Below, one piece after another: positions 53,867-64,000 of a stretch of 64,000 bases of DNA. Both the position numbers and the translations under genes were made by a program. Numbering within the stretch: position 1 is the stretch's first letter; each line of letters starts with the position of its first letter. The notes under the pieces were generated by a model. That model had not been told where the DNA came from and made no database searches. It saw only the letters and a program-made list of their open reading frames with translations. Origin of the DNA: Orychophragmus violaceus (Eukaryota; Streptophyta; Magnoliopsida; Brassicales; Brassicaceae); assembly GCA_030180135.1 (NCBI GenBank), contig CM058232.1, positions 60,161,330-60,225,329 of the forward strand, given 5' to 3'.

Positions 53867-55373
53867 ATTATTCAATATGAAAATCTTAAATTTTATACAA
53901 GAAATCCAGATCGAAATCAATCCGAGATTCCAAAACCTAGAGATTGCGATAGATCAAGAGATGGGAAAAAAATTACAGAGAAAGAACCTTCAATACTGTG
54001 TGATGAAAAAGAAGTATGTCATAATGACCGACGAAAGATTCAACATACTCGGAATCAAAGATAAAAAATGGTCTCCGACGTAGGTATTGAAGAGGATCAT
54101 TACTATTTTTTTTTGAAGAAGGGATGAGATAAAACTGATCACGGCTCTATTTGTTTTGTTTTTTTTTGTCAAACCACACACCGTCACCCCCTTTTAGCCC
54201 AATCCACAAATATCATATTTTTTATTTTTATTTATTTATTTTATGTCACAATAAATTTATTCAATATGCTATTATTTGTTTCTATTAGTTTTTTTATTTT
54301 ATTTTCTGAAGCACCATATATTAAAACCTGATAAAATAGTAAATAAACTTAGTCCGTACATATCAAATGTTCTTTTATTCAATAGACTTATTTTTCATAT
54401 TGATCTACAAGTCATTTCAACAAGCTTTTTGTCATCTTGAACTGAGTCGTGTATCTAAATCAACAAAAACATTAACTAAAAGCAATAACTATATTGTTCA
54501 ACCATATAAATAAATAAACTCTAACACGTATGTCATCAAGTAATAACCATTTTTTTGAACTTAATATAAAATTTTGATTTGATGTATTATTATATTCGAA
54601 AGAAGAAAGAGAAGGATATTATTAATCAAATCAAATATGGTATGCCTCACACATCTTTATGATGTAATGCAAAAAAAAAACTATAATTCATAACGTTTTT
54701 TAAACATTTTTATTTTATGTGAAATTTCGTGAAATATAAACTTCTCCAAAATTAAAAATATTAATAGAAAATATTTCTTTTATCTAAATAAATATTTTAA
54801 AATTTGAAGAAAACAAAACTAAAATTATAGAATATGTATTCGACCGTTCAACATGACAATGTTTACGGATCTAATGGATTAGTATTTTTTCTTTCTAATG
54901 TTATTTTAACTTATTTTATATATTACAGTTAACTATAGTTTTGAATATAGATGTTCGGTCAAATATGGTAATAGTTTTTATACATTTTTAATGAAAAATA
55001 TAATGTTAATATATGTTAACTATTGAAAATTAAAGATGCTCTGCTATGATATTGACATCTAAACTACCAATGTGAACGTTTAATTTAAAAAATGGAACTA
55101 CGACAAACTCTACACCAATAATTTTTTGATGATTAAGAGGTTCGAGTCTGTAAATATATCTTTAAAACGGTTCTAAACCAAAATCATATTAAGAAGAGAA
55201 GACTCTTCCTAAATAACTTCGTATTTAATCCCAAAAAACATTAACTAAAAATAGTAATTATACTTTTCCACCGTCTTTTATAAGTCAACTCTAATATATA
55301 TTTCGTTATCAAGTATTAGCCAACATCAAATATATAAACATTAGCCCGTACAATGCATGGGCCAGAATACTAG

Positions 55374-56066
55374 TGTGATATAAAGGATAAACACACAACT
55401 AAAACATAGAACCTAATATTATACCAATAAATCAGAAGTTATTGAATCAACGCAGGTTCAACGATTTACTTCGACCGAAGATGGTATAATCGGCATATAC
55501 TGAAATGGCAACAACATCGATGCTAGGCATTTTGTGGGATGGGAACGTTAGAGAGATAATACAGTAAGGGAAGTTGGATTAGGAAGACTGAAGGAGGGGA
55601 GATGATTACCTGGTTGTGTGGAGTGATTATATATAGGATACACCTCCCAAATTTGAAGTGACTGTTCGTTGTGGCTTGGGGCGTTTCGCAAGTGGAGGCT
55701 GAATTAGAGGAGATTAAATTGTATTGATATAGAGCAGAGTAAGGTTCTAGAAACCGTTGTTGTTTCGCATTCCAGGTCTGTGCACACGGCTTTCGTACTC
55801 AAGAATGAGGGAGATGGAAGGTTAAACATGAGAACTTGGGCTGAATGGTTGGGCCATTAAATTTTAATAAATAATGGGTTAAGCTAATTTGTAGGATCCA
55901 TAGTTAATTCGGGCCAATTAAGGTTAGAAAAGGCTAGTTTTGGAGGAATGATTGTTGGTGGACCGGACAATTACGCTTAGATTTTAAGTGGTTTTTTTTA
56001 ATGAGTGTCACATAGACTAAATGAATTTGCTGAGGTGGCAGGTTGTGGTCTCTCCCATTATATATA
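55374..56066. other. Spacer between Helitrons 2 and 3
   Basis: No gene is recognised. The stretch near 56035-56066 read on the minus strand (AATATATATAATGGGAGAG, later GCCACCTCAGC) looks like a Helitron 5' end without its TC start, so this may be the remainder of another Helitron cut by its neighbours. Confidence 0.45.
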
Positions 56067-57894
56067 TTAGGTGAGAACCCGCGCATATGCGCGGGTTTTT
56101 CCGATAGATAGCTTTTTCACGTTTTCTGATATGCGCGGGTTTTCCCGACAGATAGTTTTTTCATGTTTTCTTTCATACTCATCAAGTTCCTTATGCACCT
56201 GCAAATATAAAAACCAAGTAATCAATCTTTATGTGCTCTCCTCATACAAATAATTAAAATAACACTAAAACAGGGAATGATAAGCAAACAAACATTTGGA
56301 ACCGCGGTGTAACTTCTAAGTATAAGATTGACACTAAGACTAAAACCCTGGTCCATCACCTGTTTTTTTATGTTCTGCTCTGCCAGGTACCCTGCTTCCT
56401 CTTTTGCTAATTGAGAATGTAAAAAGATTGCATATCCTTGATAGCTTCTGAATTAGCTCCATGACCACCCTCAAAAAATTTGACATCAACTATTACGAAA
56501 CATATCCACAAGCCATTGTCTTTTAGTAAACAGTGAGACATCACACAGACTAGTAAACTGCTACTCACTTTCTGTTATTACCATCGCCCAAACTGGAAGC
56601 TACTGCTTTCTGGAACACGTTATTACCACGCAAGCAATTTAGATATGTGCCGGCAGAATAAGGTGAGAAGGCAATAGAATATAAAATAACCTTATTTCCT
56701 TGTTAAGCTCAACCATTTGGTTTATAAACTGATCTCTGTATAACAAAAAGTAATAAGAAATTAATTAACTTAGCCTAAGTTCATGTGAAGAAGTAGTTTA
56801 GATTTAAGATGTTAGAAAGATGAAATCACCTAAGTAATCCTTCCTTGTTCTTTGTTTCACCAACCACATCAAGTCACCCACAAAAATCCCAGAATGTCAA
56901 GCAGAGATAACAATCAAACCATAAGCTCTAGATCTTATATAAACAGTGTGTAAGGAAAAATTTGAGAACATCCACTTCATTGTCAACCGTAGAAATTTCA
57001 TCTTAAAGAAGAGCAATCCATTCCTCGAAAAGAAACACTCAAGATAAGACACACAGGTAGATCACACTTTGTAAATTGGGAATCGAGCTGATCAAACATT
57101 TTGTACAAAGCAAGTGAACTGAGAAAAATAGAAACCACCAGAGATTGAATTGTAGCATCGTTCAAAGACAATTCGACTTCGTAGCCATTTCACTCCTCTT
57201 CTGCCAATTATGTGATACACTTAGCGTATTCAACTTCTACACTCACAGTTTCCGCTTCTGATTGTAGGAGTTGATTCACTTCTTCAATACAACCACTCTT
57301 TGCTCTTGATGAGAGAAAAATCAAGAGGCTTCCGACAATTCAGAGATCACTAATTTAGCAGCCGAAAATCAAACAATCAACGGTGGCTTTGAAGTCTCTG
57401 CCTCCGATTTTAATGTTCCGACGGCGGGACCACCGGCTATCGAACAATGGAAGTTAAGAGGCATTGTGGAATTTACCCGACGAATAGGCTTCGAGAGCGA
57501 TAGAAGGAGGATTGCGTCGCCGGCCGGAGGAGAGATATCTACATGGCAGCCGCCACGAGCGAGTGAGCATTTGCAGTTACTACTGGATGTATCGATGTGC
57601 ATTATCTTTCCCGTTAAGAGGATGGACCTGTGACCCAGGTAAATCAGCCGTGGGTGTGACCTCGGCATCGGTAAGTTAGAGCGGACGGCCGGGATTTAAC
57701 GACCGGAAGGATACAAGAGGCAGAGGTTACGCGGGAATAAGGCTGAGGTCAGATTTAGTCGGGAAGCATTTGTTTTCGAGACCCAGAAACTGGAGAGATG
57801 GCTTATGTGGACATTAGTAAATGACGTGGACCAATGGGGAGAAGGCTGAGGTGTCGACGGAGGAGAGTCTCCCCTTCTACTTTTATATATAGGA
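56067..57894 (-). mobile_element. Helitron 3, non-autonomous
   Basis: The minus strand 5' end is A|TCCTATATATAAAAG (57894) and the 3' end is CTAA|T (56067). A perfect 22-bp palindrome (AACCCGCGC-ATAT-GCGCGGGTT, 56076-56097) lies a few bases before the 3' end. A 44-bp subterminal unit including the GCGCGGG motif is duplicated (56085 and 56129). Length is 1828 bp. No recognised gene; the 99-codon frame at 57369-57668 (minus) resembles nothing I know. Confidence 0.83.
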
Positions 57895-58387
57895 TGACTA
57901 AGTACCTTTTTTTTTTTTGTCAAACTATGCTTAAGCACCTATCTTCTCTTTTTCGTTAGAAGTTGTTGGATCATACAAAAACTAGTATTTCTGTTTTTTC
58001 AAAAGAATTTGTTGTTGCAATAATAGGATTAAGCTACATGGTTCGACCAAAAAAAAAAGCTACATGATTGGATGAGGTCTAAGTTTATGAATAAATTCTT
58101 ATCTATTTACTTGGTGTATTCGTCCTGGTCTTTTAACATCTTATTGATCAAAGGTAAGTTGTTCGAAAACGTGATATACGAGGAAATGTGTGAAAATCAA
58201 GGATATATGGGATTCATACTAATAAGGTTTTGTATAGTTTTAGTTATTGGAAACAGAGTATTTGGTTGAATTCCTGTCAAGGTAGTTTTGCTCAGACAAA
58301 GGTGGATACTTGGATTTGGTGGAATTGGGTTAGGCTAATATTTCATTGTTTCTCGGTTGCATTATGGTTTTTTTATTATTTATTTGT
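57895..58387. other. Spacer with two minute poly(A)-type insertions
   Basis: There is no gene. AAGCTACATG at 58031-58040 and 58057-58066 flanks a 16-bp insert GTTCGACC plus an A run. Near 57900 TAAGTACCT and TAAGCACCT flank a T run followed by GTCAAACTATGC. Confidence 0.55.
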
Positions 58388-58395
58388 GGTAGAGG

Positions 58396-59250
58396 CAGTA
58401 GCGGAGCCAGAAAATATTTTAACTGAGATCATAATTTAAATAAAATATTTTTAAATATTTTTAAAAAAAAAAAAAATATAATACTGCTATAAATATAAAA
58501 ACAAGTCGTTTAAGTTTAGCCTATGTCTTCAAATTTTTAAAATAAAATAAATGTATTTAAAATAAAAATATTTAAAAAAATATAATACTGCTATAAATAT
58601 ATAAACAAGTCGTTTAAGTTTAGCCTATGTCTTCAAATTTTTAAAATAAAATAAATGTATTTAAAATAAAACAAATGAATATATATATATATATATAGTC
58701 CAAAAATAATTTAAATATACATTTTGTTTTTGTATAACCAAATTGAAGTATAAAAATGAGAAATGAACTATAATCAATGGTGGTAATAAAGAAATAAATA
58801 TTTTTTGTTTTATGTTAAGAAAATAAATGAAGAGGTGTTTATGGGAATTTTTGTTGCAAACAAATAAATGATGTATGAATAAGTCAATATTCTTTGAGAA
58901 AAAGGAAATAATATTATATATGGATATATTATTAAAAAAATAAGGAAACTATAATAAATTTAAATAAAAAGAAACTATTTATTGTAAAAGGAAAACAAAC
59001 AAAATATTAATAACTAATGTAAATGGAGGAAACATACAAAATATTAATAAAAGGAAAACACACAAAATAATGCAAGGAAAAAAAGTAATCAAAGGGTCAC
59101 TTTGAAGGTTTTATCCTGGTTAGTGTGGTCACATTGAATATTTTAACCAAATATGCTATTGAAGTTCACAAAATTAGGCTAACTAATTAAAAAATTTATA
59201 TTCAACTGAGGTCAGCTGACCCCACTCCCATATACGTGGCTCCGCCCCTG
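58396..59250. mobile_element. hAT-type MITE with perfect 8-bp TSD
   Basis: TSD GGTAGAGG at 58388-58395 and 59251-59258. The terminal inverted repeats are CAGTAGCGGAGCCA and CAGGGGCGGAGCCA. The 855-bp interior is AT-rich, has no transposase, and contains a 104-bp tandem duplication (ATACTGCTATAAATAT at 58481 and 58585). Confidence 0.88.
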
Positions 59251-59258
59251 GGTAGAGG

Positions 59259-59854
59259 TATGGACAAGATACAGAGTTCATGGTGTTCAATATCAAATTA
59301 ATTCATGGAGGATGAAGCGTGTTAGTAAGCCTTAAAGCATGGATTTGTGTATCGGTTATGCTTAACTTAATGCATGAAGTTGGAATCGGGTCAATTTGGA
59401 AGAATGTGGTAGTTCGATTCGGTTTATTTGGACTGTTTCGGACATGTGTATTTTACATCACTGGAGATACAGTTGCGGTTCATTGGGCTGTATTCATAAG
59501 GGTCTCAGGTTCTCAGGGTTTGATATCAGTGTCGAAGGAACTAACTAAATTCTGTTCTAAAAGCCTAAATGTAATTTAACATGTGTATGGATTGATATAT
59601 ATATGGAGAACCACGGAAATATGTTTGGCTTCTATTTTTGCCTGGAATTGAGCTATGAGCGGTAGACACTTGAATATGAGAAAGGGTTCTTGAATGGTGC
59701 TAACAAGTATAGATTTTTTTTAAACAAATGGGTCGTGAGTTTTTGAATGAAATAGGTTGTAGTTGGAAAATATCGGGTACTATATTCTTTACTTGAAAGA
59801 TTTTTGCCAAAAGTAAGCAGATTGATCACATCCAATCTTATAAACTGGGAAAAT
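59259..59854. other. AT-rich spacer
   Basis: Nothing recognisable beyond chance frames (59319-59579 plus, 59653-59835 minus). Confidence 0.6.
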
Positions 59855-60197
59855 TATTACTTTTTTTTAAACACTGGTACTATTATATTACAGTGAGAAT
59901 TATTATATCGACGACTCTATCAACGGATAATTTTTACCGTCTTATGAAGATTCACGTCTGACGGTTCTACATTTCATCTGCCTTCCTCACACTGAATCGC
60001 CTTATGAAGATCCATACTTGACGGTTGCATATGCACCACGCTGAAGATCTCATGTAACCTTATCTCCACTAATCTGCATTAATAGATGATAAATCGCACC
60101 TTATAGGATTCGAACCCCAGATGTTCTGGTGTAAAAGCATTAATGAACCCTTAGTCAAACCACTGGACCAAGGGGGCTTCCACAAGTATTACTTTTT
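59855..60197 (-). mobile_element. tRNA-derived SINE with 11-bp TSD
   Basis: TSD TATTACTTTTT at 59855-59865 and 60187-60197; the insert 59866-60186 is 321 bp on the minus strand. The 5' head has a pol III A box (TGGTCCAGTGG) and B box (GGTTCGAATCC) about 50 bases apart. The tail is an A run at the left end. The tRNA-like head lacks a cloverleaf, so it is a SINE and not a tRNA gene. Confidence 0.87.
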
Positions 60198-60344
60198 AGA
60201 ATGAGGATAACGAGTTGGAATTGATAAGAATTAGTTAGTAAATAGACGATAAATTAAATGAGATATAGTACAAAAAACAATCCAAGTTTTCTATTCTTAA
60301 CAGAAACAAAGCAAAAATTTGGTTTTATACAAAAGTTTCAGTCC

Positions 60345-60355
60345 CATTATATATA

Positions 60356-60395
<40 letters not shown>

Positions 60396-60412
60396 ATATA
60401 TATATTTATTGA
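60345..60412. repeat. (AT)n microsatellite
   Basis: Nearly continuous TA repeats interrupted by single bases. Confidence 0.9.
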
Positions 60413-60626
60413 ACTGAACCGTGCAAGTGGAGATCTTGCTCTATATTATGACAACTCATATAATATTAACATTATGTTTGTGAATAACATAATGATTGAT
60501 ATAGAAACAGAGGTGCAGGAGAAAAACAACTTGTACGACTTTTGTATACGGAGACCCAATACAAAAGATTAGAGGCCAAGTATGGAAGAGATTAACACTG
60601 ATGAGGCTGAATTGAGATGATATGTG
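60413..60626. other. Short spacer before E3
   Basis: No gene. The first T of the E3 LTR cannot be fixed exactly without the 3' LTR. Confidence 0.5.
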
Positions 60627-61172
60627 TGTTGGAGTCAAGTTTAGCACTTTCCTGAAAAGGCCTATTCATGATTATAGGTCGGCCCAGACTGGAAAGTCGG
60701 TGGAAGGGCCCAAGACGGTAAAACTTAGGTTAAACCGGACTTAGGGCAACCGGCTTACATTAGGGTTTTGGAAGGTGTAAAGTTAAGAAGATTAAGGCGG
60801 TGTTTGACCATATCGATGATATGGAAATATTCCATATCTCGATAAAGTCGGGATATTAGGAAATCTTAACATTTGTTTTCTATTTTCCTTATTTGTAAAC
60901 CGACTTGTAACCTTATAAAAGGGACCTCATTGATCAATAATATTTTACGCTTTTCTTAATATTCTGAGCTAGAGAGACTTTAGAGCGACTATTAACCTAA
61001 ATTCTCTCAGGCGACTTTACAACCACTCTTTACCGGCTTCCATCTCGGAAACGCCGGCTTATAAACCCTACTTTCCTAAATCTCACCGCGTTCATTAATC
61101 CTTCTTTTAGAATCCCTAACGTTAACCCTAAAACTCTTTCTATCTTTGGATAGACAGAGTTGAGATCTTACA
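60627..61172 (+). repeat. 5' LTR of E3 (left end approximate)
   Basis: The right end ...GATCTTACA is fixed by the primer-binding site. The left end is taken as TGTTGGAGTCAAG at 60627; TGTG at 60625 is an alternative. A TATA box (TTATAAAAGGG) lies at 60914. Confidence 0.65.
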
Positions 61173-61174
61173 AT

Positions 61175-61192
61175 TGGCGCCGACTGTGGGGA
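61175..61192 (+). other. Primer-binding site of E3
   Basis: TGGCGCCGACTGTGGGGA, two bases inside the LTR, differs by one base from the E1 site. Confidence 0.82.
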
Positions 61193-61218
61193 TTTCTAAG
61201 AGAAATTTCTGAAACGAG

Positions 61219-64000
61219 ATGTCAGGGAATCACAAGGAGATCGACGAAGAAAACCCTAGGGTCGAATTAAGCGTTCAAGATGAAAGTGATTACAACCAGA
61301 GTGATCACGAAGACGACGCGGCGAAAGGCGGCAAGCAGCCGCGAGACGCCGCCAAGACAAACAAAGCTCGAGATGGCGGCAAACATGCCCCGTCACTCAG
61401 CGAAACAGAGGCTCAAATCGAGCAAGACAAGGTCTTAGCTACTCTAATGGCCAAGATCGAGTCACAAAACGACCTGATCAAAACGTTCTCAGAGAAAATC
61501 GACCTGCTACAGACTGAGCAAGCAAAATTCCTTTCAGGACAACAGCCAAGAAAGCCCAGGAAAGAGGTGCCGTCGAAGGTGAAAGACAAAGTCGCCAGAC
61601 GACTGGTCTATAGCATATCTGAGGAAAGCCACCATGAACAGAGCCATAGCAGCGAGTCCAGGAGCAACCCACGTAAGGAAAGCAACAAGAAGGATACTCG
61701 CGAGCGGAGCTCACATCGGAAGGAGGAGTCTGAAAAACCAAGTCGGAGACAGGACGACCGGAGTGATGAGAGGTATTCACCCGATAGGGATGAACATACC
61801 AGTCACCAGACACGGGACGTGCACCACAGACGAAATTCGCGACATGAGAATGGCTCGCACCGAGACAACTATCGCCTCGAGCGAGGTATGTCGTACGAGA
61901 AAACTCATGGAGCGTCTATTCGCGGAGCAAGTCGCAACCATGTCGAGAAACAACTGATTGAGCTCAAAGACACCCTAAAAGAATTAAAAGGGGAGGTCCA
62001 TGGCGTGAAGGGGTCCGCACCCGAGATCGACCGGATCATCGAAGAAAATCGTAGGACACCCTTCACCTCGCGCATCACGAACACGTATATCAGGCAAAGA
62101 GAGAAGCTCAGGCTACCGATGTACGACGGCACAAAAGATCCAGCGACCCATCTCACAACGTTCAAAATCATGGCGGCAAAGGCGCGGTTCTCATCAAGTG
62201 AGGAGCGCGACATCGGCTTCTGCCAACTGTTCACCGAAACCCTGGAAGGAGACGCGTTAAACTGGTTCTCACGACTTCCATCCAAATCAATCGATAGTTT
62301 CTCCGATCTCACATGGGCATTCGTAAGGCATCACTTTGCCTACATTCGTAAGGACACTTCGCTGAGTGCGTTGATGTCAATGACGCAAGAGAAAAAGGAA
62401 ACATTGAAAGATTTCATAGAAAGGTTCAGGGCGGTAATGACACGAGCCAAAGCACCAGATAAGTTCACTATCGCAGCCCTGACAAACGCCGTCTGGCATG
62501 AGTCGCCGTTTTACCAAGATTTAGTCATCAACCCGCCACTAACCATCGAAGACGCACTCCATCGGGCAAACAAGTTCGTGGAATTGGAGGAGAAGAAGGT
62601 CGCATTGGCAAAGAGATTCGGTTCTGGCAAACAAACAGATAAGAAGGAAGAAAGAGAACCCAGACAGCATTACGACAGTAAAAACGCCAAAACAATGGTT
62701 GTAGACGGCACCGACAAGTCCCGATCATCAAAACCGTGGAATAAAAGGGGCAAAGAGGAAAAGAAGGCGCAACAGACAGCTTCCACTACGGGGGATAAGT
62801 ACTGCGAATACCATCAAGCTACGTCGCACGACACGGCTGAATGTCGGAATCTCAGAAACGCACTCTACTCCCAACTTTCCAGTGAAGAGATCAAGGCGGC
62901 CATTGAAAGGTTGAAGAAGGAAGAATCGGGACAAAAGAAGGAAGACAAAGCCGACGAGCACGCTCCCAATCAAGATAAACCGCCACGGCGTATCAAAAGC
63001 ATAGCTTTGAAACGTAACCGTGAAGAAGAAGAGGAGGAGGACGAAGAAGAAACCCCCAAGACCATCCGAAGAATCAACATGATCATGGGAGGTCTAATCT
63101 TCGTAAATGATTCGGTCCGGTCAATCAAGGTCTATGAACGCCTAGCATTGGCTGCGCAAAAGGCGCCTCAACCAATCCTATCAGATGACCCGCCCGTCGT
63201 CTTTACCGACCAGGATCTCTATGGAACTCACTACCCTCATAACGACCCACTGGTGGTTGAGCTTCTAATCGGAAGTTGCCAAGTATCTCGAATACTGGTG
63301 GATACCGAGAGCTCGATAGATTTAATTTTCCTAGATACACTCAAGAAGATGGACATTAAGGAGGAGGATATCAAGCAGAAGGCCAAGCCGCTCACCGGGT
63401 TCACAAGTGAGACGACATACACAATTGGAACGATCAAGTTGCCTGTTTTCGCAGGAGGAGTTAATAGATTGGTGAGGTTTCATGTCATTGACAAGCCAAC
63501 CATCTATAACGTAATCCTCGGAACTCCATGGCTGTATAGCATGAAGGCGGTATCCTCGACATACCATCAATGTCTGAAATTCCCGACACCTAAAGGAATC
63601 CAGACAGTCAAAGGATGCCAGAGCGCAAGCCGGTCGTGTTTCGCGAGAGAACGTAAGATCAGGGTGCCTTCCTGCATGATCAACACAGAACACGGAAGAA
63701 AGGGACCGGAGAAAGAACTGATCCAGCAGGTCATCATTGACGAATCAGATGCAAGCAAGTGTGTAGGCATTGGCGCAGAGTTGCCAGACGACATCAAGGG
63801 GGAACTGATCACCTTCCTACAGCAAAACGTTACAACGTTTGCGTGGACAATGAAGGACATGAAGGGTATCAATCCAACCATTACAACTCACGAGCTGAAT
63901 GTCGATCCGACTTACAAGCCAGTCAAGCAAAAGAGGCGAAAACTCGGCCCTGAAAGAGCTAAAGCAGTCAACGATGAAGTAGAAAAGTTACTTGAAGCCG
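61219..64000 (+). CDS. E3 gag-pol polyprotein, open to the window edge
   Basis: ATG at 61219 (MSGNHKEIDEENP) lies 46 bp after the LTR, and I read 927 codons without a stop. The N-terminal 230 residues are charged and low in complexity (Ser/Arg/His/Glu). The gag core follows near residues 290-400 (RLPMYDGTKDPATHLTTFKI, FTETLEGDALNWFSRLPSKS). A knuckle CEYHQATSHDTAEC lies near 530 and an acidic tract EEEEEDEEE near 608. Protease has DTESSIDLIF near 695, where the usual Gly of DTG is Glu, which should inactivate it. VILGTPWLYSM follows. The start of RT (KQKRRKLGPERAK) is reached at the edge. It has one continuous gag-pol frame like E1 and shows no nonsense codon in the part seen. Confidence 0.92.
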   Translation, partial: MSGNHKEIDEENPRVELSVQDESDYNQSDHEDDAAKGGKQPRDAAKTNKARDGGKHAPSLSETEAQIEQDKVLATLMAKIESQNDLIKTFSEKIDLLQTEQAKFLSGQQPRKPRKEVPSKVKDKVARRLVYSISEESHHEQSHSSESRSNPRKESNKKDTRERSSHRKEESEKPSRRQDDRSDERYSPDRDEHTSHQTRDVHHRRNSRHENGSHRDNYRLERGMSYEKTHGASIRGASRNHVEKQLIELKDTLKELKGEVHGVKGSAPEIDRIIEENRRTPFTSRITNTYIRQREKLRLPMYDGTKDPATHLTTFKIMAAKARFSSSEERDIGFCQLFTETLEGDALNWFSRLPSKSIDSFSDLTWAFVRHHFAYIRKDTSLSALMSMTQEKKETLKDFIERFRAVMTRAKAPDKFTIAALTNAVWHESPFYQDLVINPPLTIEDALHRANKFVELEEKKVALAKRFGSGKQTDKKEEREPRQHYDSKNAKTMVVDGTDKSRSSKPWNKRGKEEKKAQQTASTTGDKYCEYHQATSHDTAECRNLRNALYSQLSSEEIKAAIERLKKEESGQKKEDKADEHAPNQDKPPRRIKSIALKRNREEEEEEDEEETPKTIRRINMIMGGLIFVNDSVRSIKVYERLALAAQKAPQPILSDDPPVVFTDQDLYGTHYPHNDPLVVELLIGSCQVSRILVDTESSIDLIFLDTLKKMDIKEEDIKQKAKPLTGFTSETTYTIGTIKLPVFAGGVNRLVRFHVIDKPTIYNVILGTPWLYSMKAVSSTYHQCLKFPTPKGIQTVKGCQSASRSCFARERKIRVPSCMINTEHGRKGPEKELIQQVIIDESDASKCVGIGAELPDDIKGELITFLQQNVTTFAWTMKDMKGINPTITTHELNVDPTYKPVKQKRRKLGPERAKAVNDEVEKLLEA

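Larger units (their letters stand above)
51321..55373 (+). mobile_element. Helitron 2, carrying SAPS and cyclin B2 gene fragments
   Basis: The 5' end is A|TCTAATATATATAATTG at 51321. The 3' end is CTAG|T at 55373, seven bases after the hairpin GCCCGTACAATGCATGGGC (55344-55362, imperfect). Length is 4053 bp and no helicase is present, so it is non-autonomous. Captured exons and introns of two genes lie in its left half in plus orientation. The right half (53400-55340) is AT-rich with a 42-bp tandem duplication and no recognised gene. Confidence 0.88.
60627..64000 (+). mobile_element. Tat-like Ty3/gypsy retrotransposon E3, 5' part
   Basis: A 5' LTR (about 60627-61172), a primer-binding site, and an open gag-pol frame to the window edge. 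Gag and protease are related to E1 (MIMGG, NDSVRSIK, KQKRRKLGPERAKAVNDEVE) but the LTR and much of gag are unrelated in sequence, so it is a different family. The remainder lies right of the window. Confidence 0.9.

Noticed and set aside
57369..57668. 99-codon minus-strand frame in Helitron 3
   Set aside because: No known motif, and it spans AT/GC composition steps typical of captured non-coding pieces. It may be a gene fragment but I cannot name it.
60094..60186. Possible tRNA gene (A and B boxes)
   Set aside because: The head cannot form a tRNA cloverleaf, is followed by a SINE body and A tail, and is flanked by an 11-bp TSD.
60258..60572. 104-codon frame running through the AT microsatellite
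   Set aside because: The centre is an Ile/Tyr run encoded by ATAT repeats; there is no independent support.

Overview
The window is repeat-dense nuclear DNA of a flowering plant, almost certainly a member of the Brassicaceae. An Athila-lineage Ty3/gypsy element, two copies of one Tat-lineage Ty3/gypsy family, Helitrons with CTRR ends, and Helitron-captured fragments of genes that I recognise as SIT4-phosphatase-associated (SAPS), cyclin B2 and prolyl 4-hydroxylase all point that way. I found no intact ordinary host gene. The content suggests pericentromeric or intercalary heterochromatin.

Layout. 1-2609: 5' part of a Copia element (minus), inserted into the last gene of an Athila element (2610-12208, minus). 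The Athila gag-pro-pol frame carries three stops, and two non-coding parts of the element hold hairpin arrays. 12209-13833: spacer with a hAT element (12460-13057) and duplicated or inverted units. 13839-25095: complete Tat-family element E1 (plus, TSD TAAGT). 25101-27171: AT-rich spacer with two very short poly(A) insertions. 27177-45809: second, older Tat-family copy E2 (minus, TSD GTGAC), split by a very young Copia element (35946-43303, TSD TGGAA). 45815-60626: host-like spacer holding three Helitrons, two LINE-like retroposons (one split by a Helitron), a hAT MITE, a tRNA-derived SINE and minute poly(A) insertions. 60627-64000: 5' part of a third Tat-like element E3 (plus) whose gag-pol frame is open to the window edge.

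The most interesting signal is in E1 and E2. Between pol and the 3' LTR each carries a gene on the opposite strand to gag-pol. In E1 it resolves into four exons with GT/AG introns whose lengths sum to an open frame of 943 codons. The product has a Transposase_28-like N-terminal region, lysine-rich basic tracts and a long C-terminal coiled coil. Both copies share the exon borders, a TATA box about 117 bp before the ATG, and a duplicated 20-bp motif upstream of it. The E1 sense gag-pol has three nonsense codons, yet this antisense gene has none.

Other notable points: a Helitron that joins pieces of two unrelated genes (SAPS and cyclin B2) in the same orientation; a second Helitron that joins an OB-fold (RPA-like) exon to prolyl 4-hydroxylase exons; a Copia element with near-identical LTRs but a ruined pol; and an alternating 63/54-bp hairpin array in Athila. 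All identifications come from reading the sequence and from remembered family features. No database search or alignment program was run.
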